Shown here: piece after piece, positions 17,028-25,852 of the stretch
Layout: each line of letters opens with the position of its first letter
Position numbering within the stretch: position 1 is the first letter of the stretch
Position numbers and translations under genes: made by a program
From: Periweissella cryptocerci
GTDB lineage: Bacteria; Bacillota; Bacilli; Lactobacillales; Lactobacillaceae
Assembly: GCF_004358325.1 (NCBI RefSeq)
Contig: NZ_CP037940.1
Coordinates: forward strand, 992,001 to 1,056,000
DNA: 64,000 nucleotides
Direction of reading: 5' to 3'
Notes under the pieces: generated by a model
What the model saw: the letters and a program-made list of their open reading frames with translations, nothing else
Databases searched by the model: none
What the model was told of the DNA's origin: nothing

Positions 17028-17786
17028 TTAAACGACTGGCACTGTTATTCCACGGAAACGCCGTAAGAACTCAACCGTCCGTGGATTTTTTGGATTTTCA
17101 AAAATTTCCTGTGGTGTACCATCTTCTTGGATTTGACCATTGGCAAAAAAGATAACCCTGGTGGCTACTTGTCTGACAAACTCCAATTCGTGAGAAACTA
17201 GAATAACCGTTTGTGCATTATTCTGTTGCACAACATCTTTAATCGTTTGTAAAACTTCCCCTACTAATTCTGAATCCAAGGCACTCGTTGGTTCATCCAG
17301 CAATAATACCGGTGCGTTCATCGCTAATGCCCGTGCTATTCCGACTCGTTGTTTTTCACCCCCCGATAATTGATTTGGATAAAAATTTTTCCGTTGTAAT
17401 AAATTCACCCGTTTTAACAACCTTTCTGCCAACTCAATTGCTGCTTCTTTGGCATAATGTTTAACCAAAATTAACCCTTCAGTCACATTTTCTAAAACTG
17501 TTTTCTGTGAAAATAAATTAAATTGTTGAAATACCGTCGCCGTCTGTTGTCGAAATAAGACTGCTTCTTTGGCTTTAATTTTTGGGGCAACCACCGGAAC
17601 ATTATTTATTGTGATTCGCCCTTCATCCGGTTTTTCTAATAAATTCAACGTCCGTAGCAAAGTTGATTTTCCTGTGCCTGATGGACCAATAATCGCCACC
17701 ACCTCCCCACTCGCAATTTCTAAGTTAAAATTCTTAAAAATAATATTTTGTTGATAGCTCTTAGCTAAATTTTCAATCGTTATCAT
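17028..17786 (-). CDS. Amino-acid ABC transporter ATP-binding protein (cystine/polar amino acid type)
   Basis: A 252-residue ABC ATPase. Walker A GPSGTGKST, Q-loop TVFQQFNLF, signature LSGGEKQRVGIARAL, Walker B VLLLDEPTSALD and H-loop ILVSHELEF are all intact. The closest recognisable type is the TcyC/TcyN/GlnQ group that imports cystine or other polar amino acids. It starts directly after the permease stop codon. Context in a methionine T-box transcription unit favours a sulfur amino acid or S-conjugated cysteine as substrate; this is inferred. Confidence 0.9.
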   Translation of the reverse strand: MITIENLAKSYQQNIIFKNFNLEIASGEVVAIIGPSGTGKSTLLRTLNLLEKPDEGRITINNVPVVAPKIKAKEAVLFRQQTATVFQQFNLFSQKTVLENVTEGLILVKHYAKEAAIELAERLLKRVNLLQRKNFYPNQLSGGEKQRVGIARALAMNAPVLLLDEPTSALDSELVGEVLQTIKDVVQQNNAQTVILVSHELEFVRQVATRVIFFANGQIQEDGTPQEIFENPKNPRTVEFLRRFRGITVPVV

Positions 17787-18518
17787 CTATACAATTTCCT
17801 CCATCACAATTGGACTGTGTTTAAATTTAGTAATTCTGGTTTCAATAACATTAATAATAAATCCGGTAATGATTGTTAAAACCCAATAGATAAGTGCCAA
17901 TGAAAGATAGACTTCAAAGTAACGATAGTTAGCACCTGCAATAATTTGTCCTTTAGCTGTTAAATCGACTACCGAAGCGACAAACGCAAGCGAGGTATTC
18001 TTCAATAAACTGATAAATGCATTCCCTAACGTTGGTAATGCAACAACTAATGCATTCGGAATTGTAACGCGTCTCAATACTTGCCAACGGGTCATTCCTA
18101 ATGCCTCACCAGCTTCAATTTCACCTTTATCAACACTTAAAATTGCTGCCCTAATGTTTTCAGAATTATAAGCAGATTCATGAAAAGCAAACGCCACTAA
18201 TACAAATAACAACGCTGGTACACTATTAATGTTGTATTTTGTATGCTGATAGAAATTTATATACTGAAGTACAATCGGCACTCCATAGTAAGTAATATAA
18301 AGTTGCACAATGAGCGGTGTGCCACGTAAAAATGAAACTAGGATGGCAAATATTTGCGAAAAAACCGGAACCCGGTTGATTTTGACAATCGCCATTAGTA
18401 AACCAATAATTAGCCCAAATGTCATAGCAACAAAGGTAATTTCTAAGGTAACTGGTAATGCAGTTAATAATTTGGGAATTTCCGTAAATATAAGTTTGAA
18501 ATCAATTAATTTTGGCAT
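17787..18518 (-). CDS. Amino-acid ABC transporter permease
   Basis: A 243-residue HisM/TcyL-type permease with about five membrane segments. The signature of this family, VSFLRGTPLIVQLYITYYGVP, spans about residues 60-80, and the EAA loop is GEIEAGEALGMTRWQ (about 130-145). It starts three bases after the stop of the binding-protein gene and runs directly into the ATPase gene, so the three form a classical one-permease importer. The single permease presumably works as a homodimer. Confidence 0.9.
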   Translation of the reverse strand: MPKLIDFKLIFTEIPKLLTALPVTLEITFVAMTFGLIIGLLMAIVKINRVPVFSQIFAILVSFLRGTPLIVQLYITYYGVPIVLQYINFYQHTKYNINSVPALLFVLVAFAFHESAYNSENIRAAILSVDKGEIEAGEALGMTRWQVLRRVTIPNALVVALPTLGNAFISLLKNTSLAFVASVVDLTAKGQIIAGANYRYFEVYLSLALIYWVLTIITGFIINVIETRITKFKHSPIVMEEIV

Positions 18519-18521
18519 CGC

Positions 18522-19361
18522 TTATTTTCCTGGCACATAATCTTCACCAAAGTATTTTTGTGAAATTTTCGCCTGGGTCCCATCTGCTTGAATTTTTACA
18601 ATCGCTTTATTCAAATCTTTAACGAGTTGTTGCCCACCATCTGTTTTTGAAACTAATAAATAACTGTATGGTGTCCGTGGTGTCACCTTCTTTTCATCAC
18701 TAGTGGATAAGTCTAGGCCTTTTAAATTCGTCAACTTAAATTCTTTTTTGTATGCGTCAAAGAGTGGTTTATCAATTAGCGCATAATCATACTTCCCGCT
18801 AGAAATGTCCTGAACCTGTTTGGCAGGATCTTCTTGTGAATACGTAATTTTCGTTTTAGTGCTTGCTGTTTTATTAAATTTTTCAAGTGCCATCGTGAAG
18901 TTTACCCCTGGAGTGGCCACTGTTGTTTTACCAGCAACATCCGCAAATTGCTTAATTGTCTGATTATTATTGCGAACTACTAAGACAAACCAATCTTGGA
19001 AAGTTGGTTTGGTGTATAAATATTTTTCCGCACGCTCATCGTTATAACCAAAATTATTCGCACCGATTTGGAACCTACCGGCATCTAAGCCAGCCAATAC
19101 CGACGTGATTTCAGTTTTCTTAAATTCAAACTTATATTGCTTTAATTCCTTATCCAATGCCCGAACTGTGTCGATATCATAACCCGCCAACTTACCGTTT
19201 TCATCGGCATAGGTAAATGGTTTGGGCATCCCAGATGTTCCGACAACAATCGTTTTAACATTTGAATCCGCCGACTTTGTGCTTGCCGCCTTAGTACCAC
19301 AGCCCCCTAAAATAAAACCCGCGGCCAATGTAATTCCTAATATTCCCATTTTTTTATTCAT
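18522..19361 (-). CDS. Amino-acid ABC transporter substrate-binding lipoprotein
   Basis: A 279-residue family 3 extracellular binding protein. The signal peptide ends in the lipobox LGGC. The mature part shows GKLAGYDIDTVRALDKELKQ and FQIGANNFGYNDERAEKYLY, which resemble TcyJ/TcyK-type cystine binding proteins. The start at 19361 follows GGGGGGAG. Only 82 bases separate it from the cystathionine gamma-synthase stop. I see no terminator in that gap, so it is likely transcribed from the T-box-controlled promoter of that gene. Substrate prediction (cystine or S-substituted cysteine) rests on context and partial motif likeness. Confidence 0.88.
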   Translation of the reverse strand: MNKKMGILGITLAAGFILGGCGTKAASTKSADSNVKTIVVGTSGMPKPFTYADENGKLAGYDIDTVRALDKELKQYKFEFKKTEITSVLAGLDAGRFQIGANNFGYNDERAEKYLYTKPTFQDWFVLVVRNNNQTIKQFADVAGKTTVATPGVNFTMALEKFNKTASTKTKITYSQEDPAKQVQDISSGKYDYALIDKPLFDAYKKEFKLTNLKGLDLSTSDEKKVTPRTPYSYLLVSKTDGGQQLVKDLNKAIVKIQADGTQAKISQKYFGEDYVPGK

Positions 19362-19443
19362 CGTAATCTCCCCCCATAATTTCATTAACTACAAATTTTG
19401 CATGCAGTACTAGTAAAGTGACCTATCAGCCTACATCCAAACC

Positions 19444-20562
19444 TCACCCAAGCGCCTGCTCCAAATCAGCAATCAAATCCGCGACATTTTCCAGTCCAGT
19501 CGATAGGCGTAAGAGTTGGTCGGTTATCCCTAGCTGTTCCCGCCGGGCTGCCGTCATGTCATGGTGCGTTTGCACAGCTGGAACGGTGATGAGGCTTTCA
19601 CTACCGCCGAGACTTTCGGCAAAGGAAAACAGCTTAATTTTTTGCAAGAAGTTATCCACATCGTGATCCGCTTTTAAATAAAAACTAATCATGCCGCCTT
19701 GGCCGGGGTATAAAACTTTTTCCACCGCCGCATTTTTATTCAGATAATCCACCAGGATACGGGCATTGTACTCATGGCGCTCAAGCCGTACCGCCAGTGT
19801 TTTTAAACTGCGAATTAAGAGCCAACTGTCAAATGGCGCTAAGGTGGCGCCTGTTGTCACCAAGTTAAAGGCGATTTGTTCACTGTCAGCGGGGCGTTTA
19901 GTCACCACGATTCCAGCTAGTACATCGTTGTGCCCCGCCAAATATTTAGTCGCACTATGCACCACAATATCGGCTCCTAATGGCAATGGTTGTTGGCGCA
20001 ACGGCGTATAAAATGTGTTATCCACAATTACCCGAATGTCAGGATTTATTTCATGCGCCGCAGTAGCCGCACTGGCGATATCAATAACTTTCATCGTTGG
20101 ATTAGACGGTGTTTCGAGCCAGATTGCTTTCGTTTTTTCAGTGACTAATCCGGCCAATTCAGCGGCATCGTGCCCATCCCACAAACTAAATTCCAAGCCA
20201 TAATTTTCTTGCAGCAAATCGAAGAATCGAAATGAACCGCCATACAAGTCATCCGACGTAATAATATGATCGCCGCTTTTGAATAATGTAAATACCAATT
20301 GAATTGCCGCCATGCCCGAGCTCAACGCAAATCCTTGATCGCCGTGTTCAAGTTCGGCGAGGGTTTGCTCTAAGACTTCCCGCGTGGGCGTCTCCAATCG
20401 TGAATAATCATAACCAGTTGACTGTCCCAGCCCCCGATGCCGAAATGCTGTGGATAAATACAACGGTGTTGAAATTGAACCCGTCTTTTCATCGTCCGTC
20501 CGATTTCCCGCTTGTGCCAAAATCGTTTCTGTCTGCCACGCACATCCTGCTTTTTCCGTCAT
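19444..20562 (-). CDS. metI: Cystathionine gamma-synthase / related PLP trans-sulfuration enzyme
   Basis: A 372-residue Cys/Met-metabolism PLP enzyme. The PLP lysine lies in [15 protein letters not shown], and other signatures are [20 protein letters not shown] and [12 protein letters not shown]. The fold family includes cystathionine gamma-synthase, gamma- and beta-lyase, which sequence motifs alone do not separate safely. A methionine T-box directly upstream and metA as the next gene favour gamma-synthase, joining activated homoserine with cysteine. The ATG at 20562 is preferred because GAGGAAAC lies just before it. It appears to lead a long minus-strand transcription unit. Confidence 0.85.
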   Translation of the reverse strand: MTEKAGCAWQTETILAQAGNRTDDEKTGSISTPLYLSTAFRHRGLGQSTGYDYSRLETPTREVLEQTLAELEHGDQGFALSSGMAAIQLVFTLFKSGDHIITSDDLYGGSFRFFDLLQENYGLEFSLWDGHDAAELAGLVTEKTKAIWLETPSNPTMKVIDIASAATAAHEINPDIRVIVDNTFYTPLRQQPLPLGADIVVHSATKYLAGHNDVLAGIVVTKRPADSEQIAFNLVTTGATLAPFDSWLLIRSLKTLAVRLERHEYNARILVDYLNKNAAVEKVLYPGQGGMISFYLKADHDVDNFLQKIKLFSFAESLGGSESLITVPAVQTHHDMTAARREQLGITDQLLRLSTGLENVADLIADLEQALG

Positions 20563-20596
20563 AATTTGTTTCCTCATCCCCATATTTTATTTATTA

Positions 20597-20882
20597 ATAC
20601 AAAAAAACTCCGCTCCTCAGCCTATTACTAGACTAAGGGACGGAGTTGCCGTGTTACCACCCAAATTCACTTGCCCATTGCTAGGCAAATCTTATCAGCT
20701 CGTGAAGTTGCCTTCGTAAGCCTGGCCTGATAACGTAGTACCCTACGGATCGACAGCTTCCACCATCAATTAATTATCTGAGTTCATCTTCACGCTACGT
20801 TCATCTACTATTTTTCACCACTTCAATAGCTCGCTGTGCGATTACTAGCCGCGTTACTCTTCTCATCATTTTTACTTTTATT
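20597..20882 (-). promoter_or_regulatory. T-box riboswitch, probable Met specifier
   Basis: On the minus strand, stem I starts with GAAGAGTAACG and closes with GAACTC. The distal loop has ACAGCGAGC, followed by the GGTGAAA motif. The specifier loop reads GTGAAGATGAACTC, placing AUG (20785-20787) after the GAA of the loop-E motif; Met is therefore the likely codon. The T-box sequence GGGTGGTAACACGG (20649-20662) pairs with tRNA acceptor ends in this class. The terminator AACTCCGTCCC/GGAGCGGAGTT with seven T lies at 20600-20647. It precedes the cystathionine gamma-synthase gene. Confidence 0.9.
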
Positions 20883-20933
20883 AGAATGTTGTAATCATAT
20901 TCTCATTTACAATCAAATGCAACCACATATTAA

Positions 20934-21743
20934 TCACCGCATCAAATCCAGCCAATTTTGATAAAACTTATGACTAGTTTCCAACCAATTCCCACTACTT
21001 TTTTCGTAATTTTGCGGTACCGCCACTTGTTTACCTGCTCGTAGATCCCGTTCAAATTCATGCCATAAGGTATCAGCAAAATACTCGGGATGACCTTGCA
21101 TAAACGTCACCCGCCGTTTCACATCTTGTAAAAGTACCGGGCCGGCGACTGCATCCTTAATTAATATCTTTAAATCCACGTGTTGTTTAACTAGCACGTT
21201 ACTATGGCGGGAATGTGGCACGATAAATTGCCCAATGCCTTTAGTCAACGTTGTGATACCAGTTACTTCATCGCCAAAGACGCCGAATAATTTTTGCGGT
21301 AAGACATATTTCTTCGTCGCATAATAATGGTTTAATCCAGCTTGAGCTGCCCAACATTCGAGCAAAGTCTGATTTACATGCGTTTTGGCCCATCTTAAGA
21401 TTGCGCGAAATTCAGCAAAATAGTCAACTTGGGCATAATCAAGTTTTTCAACTGGCGCACCAGTTATGATTAAGCCATCAAAATATTGCTGGTCAATCTG
21501 CGCTAAATTAACATACGTTTTAGCAATTTCATCGCGGGCTACTCCTTTGAAATGATGGGTGGCGGCATACATAAACGTGAGCTCAACATCGCCGTCAAGG
21601 TCATTAAAGATGCTGGCAAACTGTTTTTCAGTTTCTAAACGATTCGGCATCAAATTCAAAATCACGATTTGTTTCGCCCTTTTTTTCGTTGGCACAGAAT
21701 TTTGTAATTGCTTTAAATAGCCATTTTTTAACGATACTGCCAT
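20934..21743 (-). CDS. metA: Homoserine O-acyltransferase (MetA family)
   Basis: A 269-residue enzyme that activates homoserine with an acyl-CoA (acetyl or succinyl) for methionine synthesis. The catalytic Cys is in ECWAAQAGL, with FMQGHPEYFADTLWHEFERD providing the conserved His-Glu region and GLIITGAPVEKLDY the substrate pocket. It is shorter than the 300-residue enterobacterial form, as usual in lactic acid bacteria. The start at 21743 has GGGGGG just upstream; a longer frame to 21854 has none. It lies upstream of the T-box gene on the same strand and is divergent from hom. Acyl donor choice cannot be decided from these motifs alone. Confidence 0.92.
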   Translation of the reverse strand: MAVSLKNGYLKQLQNSVPTKKRAKQIVILNLMPNRLETEKQFASIFNDLDGDVELTFMYAATHHFKGVARDEIAKTYVNLAQIDQQYFDGLIITGAPVEKLDYAQVDYFAEFRAILRWAKTHVNQTLLECWAAQAGLNHYYATKKYVLPQKLFGVFGDEVTGITTLTKGIGQFIVPHSRHSNVLVKQHVDLKILIKDAVAGPVLLQDVKRRVTFMQGHPEYFADTLWHEFERDLRAGKQVAVPQNYEKSSGNWLETSHKFYQNWLDLMR

Positions 21744-21832
21744 AACGTCCCCCCTTTGCGTATTTGTCTTAATGACACACAATTTATACGCAACGCAGAA
21801 TTTTGTCAAGTTAAGTAAAATTAAAGAATCGT

Positions 21833-21860
21833 TTGACATTATTAAAATCAGCATTAGAAT
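21833..21860 (+). promoter_or_regulatory. Probable hom promoter
   Basis: TTGACA (21833-21838) and TAGAAT (21855-21860) are separated by 16 bases and lie about 80 bases before the hom start, in the metA-hom divergent region. Confidence 0.6.
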
Positions 21861-21938
21861 GTGTATAGAAATTAGAAAACAATTAAAATTAAACTGCTAT
21901 ATGTAAGTGGTGTTTTAGCAAGGGGAATAGGATACTAA

Positions 21939-23144
21939 ATGACTACTAAAAAACAAACAATTAAACTGGGGATTTTCGGCTTAGGAACAGTGGGGACTGG
22001 ACTTGTTGAACTTTTACACACTAACGCACCGGTTTTGCACAACGCAAATATTAATTTTGAAATCACCCAAATCGTTGTGCATAACTTATCTAAGCAACGC
22101 GCCCCAATTACGCACGGGCTACCAATTAGTATTGATTCCACCACTATTTTAACCAATCCGGCAATTCAAATTGTCGTTGAAGCCATGGGCACAATTGAAC
22201 CGGCCAAAACTTATATTAGTGCCGCACTCAACGCAGGTAAACACGTTGTGACTGCTAACAAGGATTTACTGGCAAAACACGGCCCGGAGCTCATCGCCCT
22301 TGCGCAACAAAATAAAGTTAATTTATATTATGAAGCTAGCGTGGCGGGCGGTATTCCGATTTTGCAAACCCTCACTAATAGCTACGCGAGCGACCAAGTC
22401 ACCCAAATAGTCGGCGTTTTGAATGGCACGGCAAACTACATTTTATCGCAAATGGGTACTAACCATTTGAGTTACGCGGCGGCTCTGCAGCAAGCGCAGA
22501 AGCTCGGTTTCGCTGAAAGTAACCCCGCGCAAGACGTTGAAGGCATCGATTCCGCCTACAAACTCAGTATTTTAGCGCGCTTGGTCTTTGGCACCGCCGT
22601 CCAAATTTCAGAGTTTCCAATTAAGGGGATTACCGCGGTAACGGCCACTGACTTGCAACTGGCAAACGAACTCGGCTTTAAAATAAAACTGTTGGCAATC
22701 AGCAGATACACACAAAATGGGCTCGCACTCACGGTTGCCCCGACATTAGTGGCTCAAGGAACACTCTTAGCCAACGTCGATAATGAAAATAACGGCATTA
22801 ATATTACGAGCGCTGCCCTGGGTAATTCCTTCTTGGCAGGTAAAGGGGCCGGTGCTTTGCCAACCGCGCAATCACTTACCAATGATTTGCTCCAAATTGC
22901 GCGTAACATCAACACGACATCACCGGAATTACCAATTAATACGCCAAATAATGTGCCGTTGATTCCCGTTACACCGGTGCAACGTTATTTCATCCGAACC
23001 ATCGCCCCACTAAAAGATGCCAACGCTGTCCAACGTTTGACCGCCGATCGCCGTGGCGTAATCACCACGCCACTTTCTGTCGCACAACTGGATGCACTAG
23101 CACAGACCAATGAAATTATCGTCCAATATCCAATCTTGGAGTAA
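21939..23144 (+). CDS. hom: Homoserine dehydrogenase
   Basis: A 401-residue enzyme that reduces aspartate semialdehyde to homoserine, the branch point to Met and Thr. The NAD(P)-binding motif GIFGLGTVGTGLVELL opens the protein. The catalytic domain shows VTANKDLLAKHGPEL, YEASVAGGIPI, LNGTANYIL and FAESNPAQDVEGIDSAYKL. The C-terminal 50 residues are short for a full ACT domain, so feedback control may be reduced. Start ATG follows AAGGGGAATAGG. It is divergent from metA and ends in a strong terminator. Confidence 0.93.
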   Translation: MTTKKQTIKLGIFGLGTVGTGLVELLHTNAPVLHNANINFEITQIVVHNLSKQRAPITHGLPISIDSTTILTNPAIQIVVEAMGTIEPAKTYISAALNAGKHVVTANKDLLAKHGPELIALAQQNKVNLYYEASVAGGIPILQTLTNSYASDQVTQIVGVLNGTANYILSQMGTNHLSYAAALQQAQKLGFAESNPAQDVEGIDSAYKLSILARLVFGTAVQISEFPIKGITAVTATDLQLANELGFKIKLLAISRYTQNGLALTVAPTLVAQGTLLANVDNENNGINITSAALGNSFLAGKGAGALPTAQSLTNDLLQIARNINTTSPELPINTPNNVPLIPVTPVQRYFIRTIAPLKDANAVQRLTADRRGVITTPLSVAQLDALAQTNEIIVQYPILE

Positions 23145-23208
23145 TAATTACTAGTTATCCACCGTCCAATATTGCGATTCGTTAATCACCAAATAGCACG
23201 TCAGTACG

Positions 23209-23258
23209 CAAAAAAGCACGATTTCTCCTTATTGGTAAGGTAAAATCGTGCTTTTTGC
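23209..23258 (+). terminator. hom terminator, usable in both directions
   Basis: AAAAAAGCACGATTT pairs with AAATCGTGCTTTTT, with CCTTA/TAAGG in the upper stem. It lies between hom and the convergent small gene at 23276. Confidence 0.85.
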
Positions 23259-23275
23259 TATTGAACAAGTAGCTA

Positions 23276-23503
23276 TTAATTTTCGTAGCCGGTTGTGTTT
23301 AATACTGCGATGAACTTCTTAACTTCACCAACACTCATTACGAATGCCAATGCGGTTTTTTGATAAAAATCATCAGTTAAATTACCGTGATTTTCAGAAA
23401 GTACCTTGATGAATTTCAGTACCTTCGCATCTTTATTTTGCAAAGCTTGGCGCATTGCATCTGTTTCTGATTTTGTCACTGCGGTTCCTGTTACTAATGT
23501 CAT
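23276..23503 (-). CDS. Small hypothetical protein (75 residues)
   Basis: The predicted product is a soluble, helix-rich 75-residue protein (start MTLVTGTAVTKSETDAMRQA). No Cys, signal or membrane segment is present. I do not recognise it. The ATG at 23503 stands about ten bases after GGGGG, so expression is plausible; an ATG at 23524 is also in frame. It shares the hom terminator in reverse. Upstream on its strand is a 230-base stretch with no clear gene and then a repeat element. Confidence 0.6.
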   Translation of the reverse strand: MTLVTGTAVTKSETDAMRQALQNKDAKVLKFIKVLSENHGNLTDDFYQKTALAFVMSVGEVKKFIAVLNTTGYEN

Positions 23504-23735
23504 AATTTTCTTTCCCCCATACATTTAACGATACAACTTATCAAAGGATAATGCAAATTTAATTGTACGTAAAATTGTGTACCTCTACTAATGTAATATT
23601 TGCTTTCAGATTACGTCCCCTTGAAACTTTACAAATACTGCCACTGCAGGATTTTCGATTAAATTGGTACATATGCTTGCCCCAACCACAAAAAATAGAA
23701 CAATCCCAAAATAAAGGATTGTCCTGTAGTAAAAA

Positions 23736-24124
23736 GATTCTATTTGTTTTAGAGTAGGTTTGTCATTTCTGTACTTTTGTTTAAGAATATTCACGTACCA
23801 CGGAATATACCTTAGACACTAAGTTTGATCACCTCACAAAATCCGCGATACCTGATTTGATTGAATCTGCCCACCACCGACTTAGTTTGAGAATTATTAC
23901 TAACTAACGGAGTGCCGGCAAATTGCTTGGTGGGCGCAGCCTTTACACCGTGACTGGGGATGAGATGAGCAGTCTTAGGAATTTATTCCTTAGACTCCCA
24001 GCTTATCCGAACCTCACAAGACCGCATTTTGGCTTGGGAGGTTGCTTCCAGCGTGGTGCGCCAAGCAATTTGCCGGTACGGAGTGGTTAAGTTTATTCAA
24101 TCCCACGTCAGACGGAATGGAGGC
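23736..24124 (+). repeat. Structured dispersed repeat, subfamily B (core with two hairpins)
   Basis: Left end GATTCTATTTGTTTTAGAGTAGG and right end CCCACGTCAGACGGAATGG match the ISL3-like termini. The left arm (CATTTCTGTACTTTTGTTTA, CACGTACCA) is of the second type, shared with 42.8 kb. The core 23912-24079 closes with GTGCCGGCAAATTGCTTGG/CCAAGCAATTTGCCGGTAC, which differs from the 10-kb copy at several pairs but stays paired. Hairpin 1 is missing. It occupies most of the 23504-24138 gap. Confidence 0.85.
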
Positions 24125-24138
24125 AAAATCTATCAATT

Positions 24139-25386
24139 TTAAGGCCGTTCAACCCCATGTGTACCAAGTTTAACCTGCCCATCAAGACCGATAAACTTGT
24201 GCTGCTTGGTTTGCCATAAGGCTGACTTTACAAATTTGTAGCTACCATTCCAAGTCGTCCAGTTGTCGTTAACTAGACCACCAGTATCGCCTGAGTCAGG
24301 ATTAAAACACCAGTATGTGAAACTAAGCTTGTCCTGCTTGATTTCACTGCGTAAATATTTCAACCATTTCAAATTATTCCCAGTATGATTTTTCGCGTAA
24401 CCGCCCCATTCACCAATGAAAATTGGCGCGATTTTCTCTTTATGAATGAATAACCAGTTTTTGTTCCAGTACGCTTTTACACTTTTCTTAAAGTTACCTT
24501 GCAGCCATGGTTGTTGATACACGATTGGGCCATAATCGTGTGACGAGTAGACAACCTGTTTTTGTTGTTTGGCCGCCAACTTGATTGGTGCTTTTTTGAC
24601 ACCTTGCAAATTAGCTCCCCACCAAGAATAATCGCCATTATATTGCTCAATTCCTTCAATGAAAACTAAGGCGTGCGGATTCTTTTTCAAAACCGCTTTT
24701 GCGCCCCGCGTGGCTGCGTATCGCCAATTATTTTGGGCTTTGCTAGTATCCCATTTGGCTTGCCCATGTGGTTCATTTTTCAAATCATATCCGATGACGG
24801 TATCGTTTTTCTTGTAAGCTTTTGCTAAATAACTAAGTGCATTAAGCCATTTAGTGGTCGAATAATTGTCATCGTACCACGTATCACTTTGGTAGCCATC
24901 CTTGGAAGGACTGTGGATATCAATGATTACCTTGACCCCATTTTGCTTAGCGTATTTAAGGAACGTGTTAAAAATTTGCTGATTGTTGAGCCCCTGCAAT
25001 TCAGGGTTAGCGGCATAATTGATGTTTGGTGTGTCACGACTTGCTTTGCCAATCCGCCAATTATCAACCAAAGCCACTGACATCGGCACACGAATGACGT
25101 TAAAACCGTGATTCGCAATTGCCGCGACTGATTTTTTCATGCTAACTTGCCATAACCCGTGGAATGTATTGGCGGATGTTTCATAACCGAACCAATTCAG
25201 CCCAGTCAAACGGACCGTTTTATTCCGGCCATCGACAATCTTATTTCCTTTTGTGTGCAACCAATCTGATTTTGGCTTAGCTTGCGCCTCTACCGTAGTG
25301 ACCTGTTGCGTCGCTAGGCTAGTTATTGCAACACCGCCAATCAACATTGCGGTCAATCCAACGATAATCAATTTTTTAAACTTCAT
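24139..25386 (-). CDS. Secreted glycoside hydrolase family 5 (endo-beta-glucanase type)
   Basis: A 415-residue exported enzyme. The signal peptide covers about residues 1-36 and probably ends near VEAQA. The GH5 catalytic domain (about 45-375) shows VRLTGLNWFGYE, VIIDIHSP, YDLKNEPHGQAKW with the acid/base Glu, YSSHDYGP, and PIFIGEWGGY with the nucleophile Glu. It should cut beta-1,4-linked glucan or mannan; the substrate is not decidable here. About 25 extra residues follow the domain, with no anchor or carbohydrate-binding module. The second ATG (25386) is chosen because AAGGATGG is the ribosome binding site. Cellulase-type enzymes are uncommon in lactic acid bacteria outside plant-associated species. 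Confidence 0.9.
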   Translation of the reverse strand: MKFKKLIIVGLTAMLIGGVAITSLATQQVTTVEAQAKPKSDWLHTKGNKIVDGRNKTVRLTGLNWFGYETSANTFHGLWQVSMKKSVAAIANHGFNVIRVPMSVALVDNWRIGKASRDTPNINYAANPELQGLNNQQIFNTFLKYAKQNGVKVIIDIHSPSKDGYQSDTWYDDNYSTTKWLNALSYLAKAYKKNDTVIGYDLKNEPHGQAKWDTSKAQNNWRYAATRGAKAVLKKNPHALVFIEGIEQYNGDYSWWGANLQGVKKAPIKLAAKQQKQVVYSSHDYGPIVYQQPWLQGNFKKSVKAYWNKNWLFIHKEKIAPIFIGEWGGYAKNHTGNNLKWLKYLRSEIKQDKLSFTYWCFNPDSGDTGGLVNDNWTTWNGSYKFVKSALWQTKQHKFIGLDGQVKLGTHGVERP

Positions 25387-25470
25387 GCTGTCCATCCTTA
25401 AAATTTGTATCTAATTAATTTACCATATTCATAAGTTAATTGTTATCCCTAATTGTCTGATTGCACTCAA

Positions 25471-25505
25471 TAAAAAAGCACCACAACCCTCAATTGAGTT
25501 GTGGC
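25471..25505 (-). terminator. Terminator after ybaB
   Basis: CCACAAC pairs with GTTGTGG, followed on the minus strand by TGCTTTTTTATTG. It directly follows the ybaB stop, closing the dnaX-ybaB unit. Confidence 0.8.
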
Positions 25506-25519
25506 GCCAAATTTACTAT

Positions 25520-25831
25520 TTAGAATGATAAACCTTTAGTATACTTGCCATTCGTCGTGCTAGCCGTTGTATCGTCAATCTTCTTCATGGCATCGTTGAT
25601 GGCAACCAATACCATGTCTTGCAAAGTATCCACATCGTCAGGATCAACAATCTTTTCATCAATCACAACGTCGTGTAACTTACGATCACCAGTGAAAGTC
25701 AATTTCACCATGTCATCAGGCGCAACGCCAACAAATTCCGTTGCTTCCAACGCTGCTTGATCAGATTGCATATCCTTTTGCATCTTTTGCATTTGCTTCA
25801 TCATACCGTTCATATTACCGCCACCAAACAT
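25520..25831 (-). CDS. ybaB: YbaB/EbfC family nucleoid-associated protein
   Basis: A 103-residue protein with the Met-rich start [18 protein letters not shown], typical of the family, and the dimer core [20 protein letters not shown]. It binds DNA as a dimer with little sequence preference. It follows dnaX by 21 bases, the usual arrangement. In most relatives recR comes next; here a terminator and a GH5 gene follow instead. Confidence 0.92.
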   Translation of the reverse strand: MFGGGNMNGMMKQMQKMQKDMQSDQAALEATEFVGVAPDDMVKLTFTGDRKLHDVVIDEKIVDPDDVDTLQDMVLVAINDAMKKIDDTTASTTNGKYTKGLSF

Positions 25832-25852
25832 AGTTCTCTACCTCGTTTTATC

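Noticed and set aside
23606..23794. 62-codon minus-strand frame with a hydrophobic stretch (FGIVLFFVVGASICTNLI)
   Set aside because: It starts with GTG inside the left arm of a repeat element and lacks a ribosome binding site. A small membrane gene truncated by the repeat is possible but not supportable.
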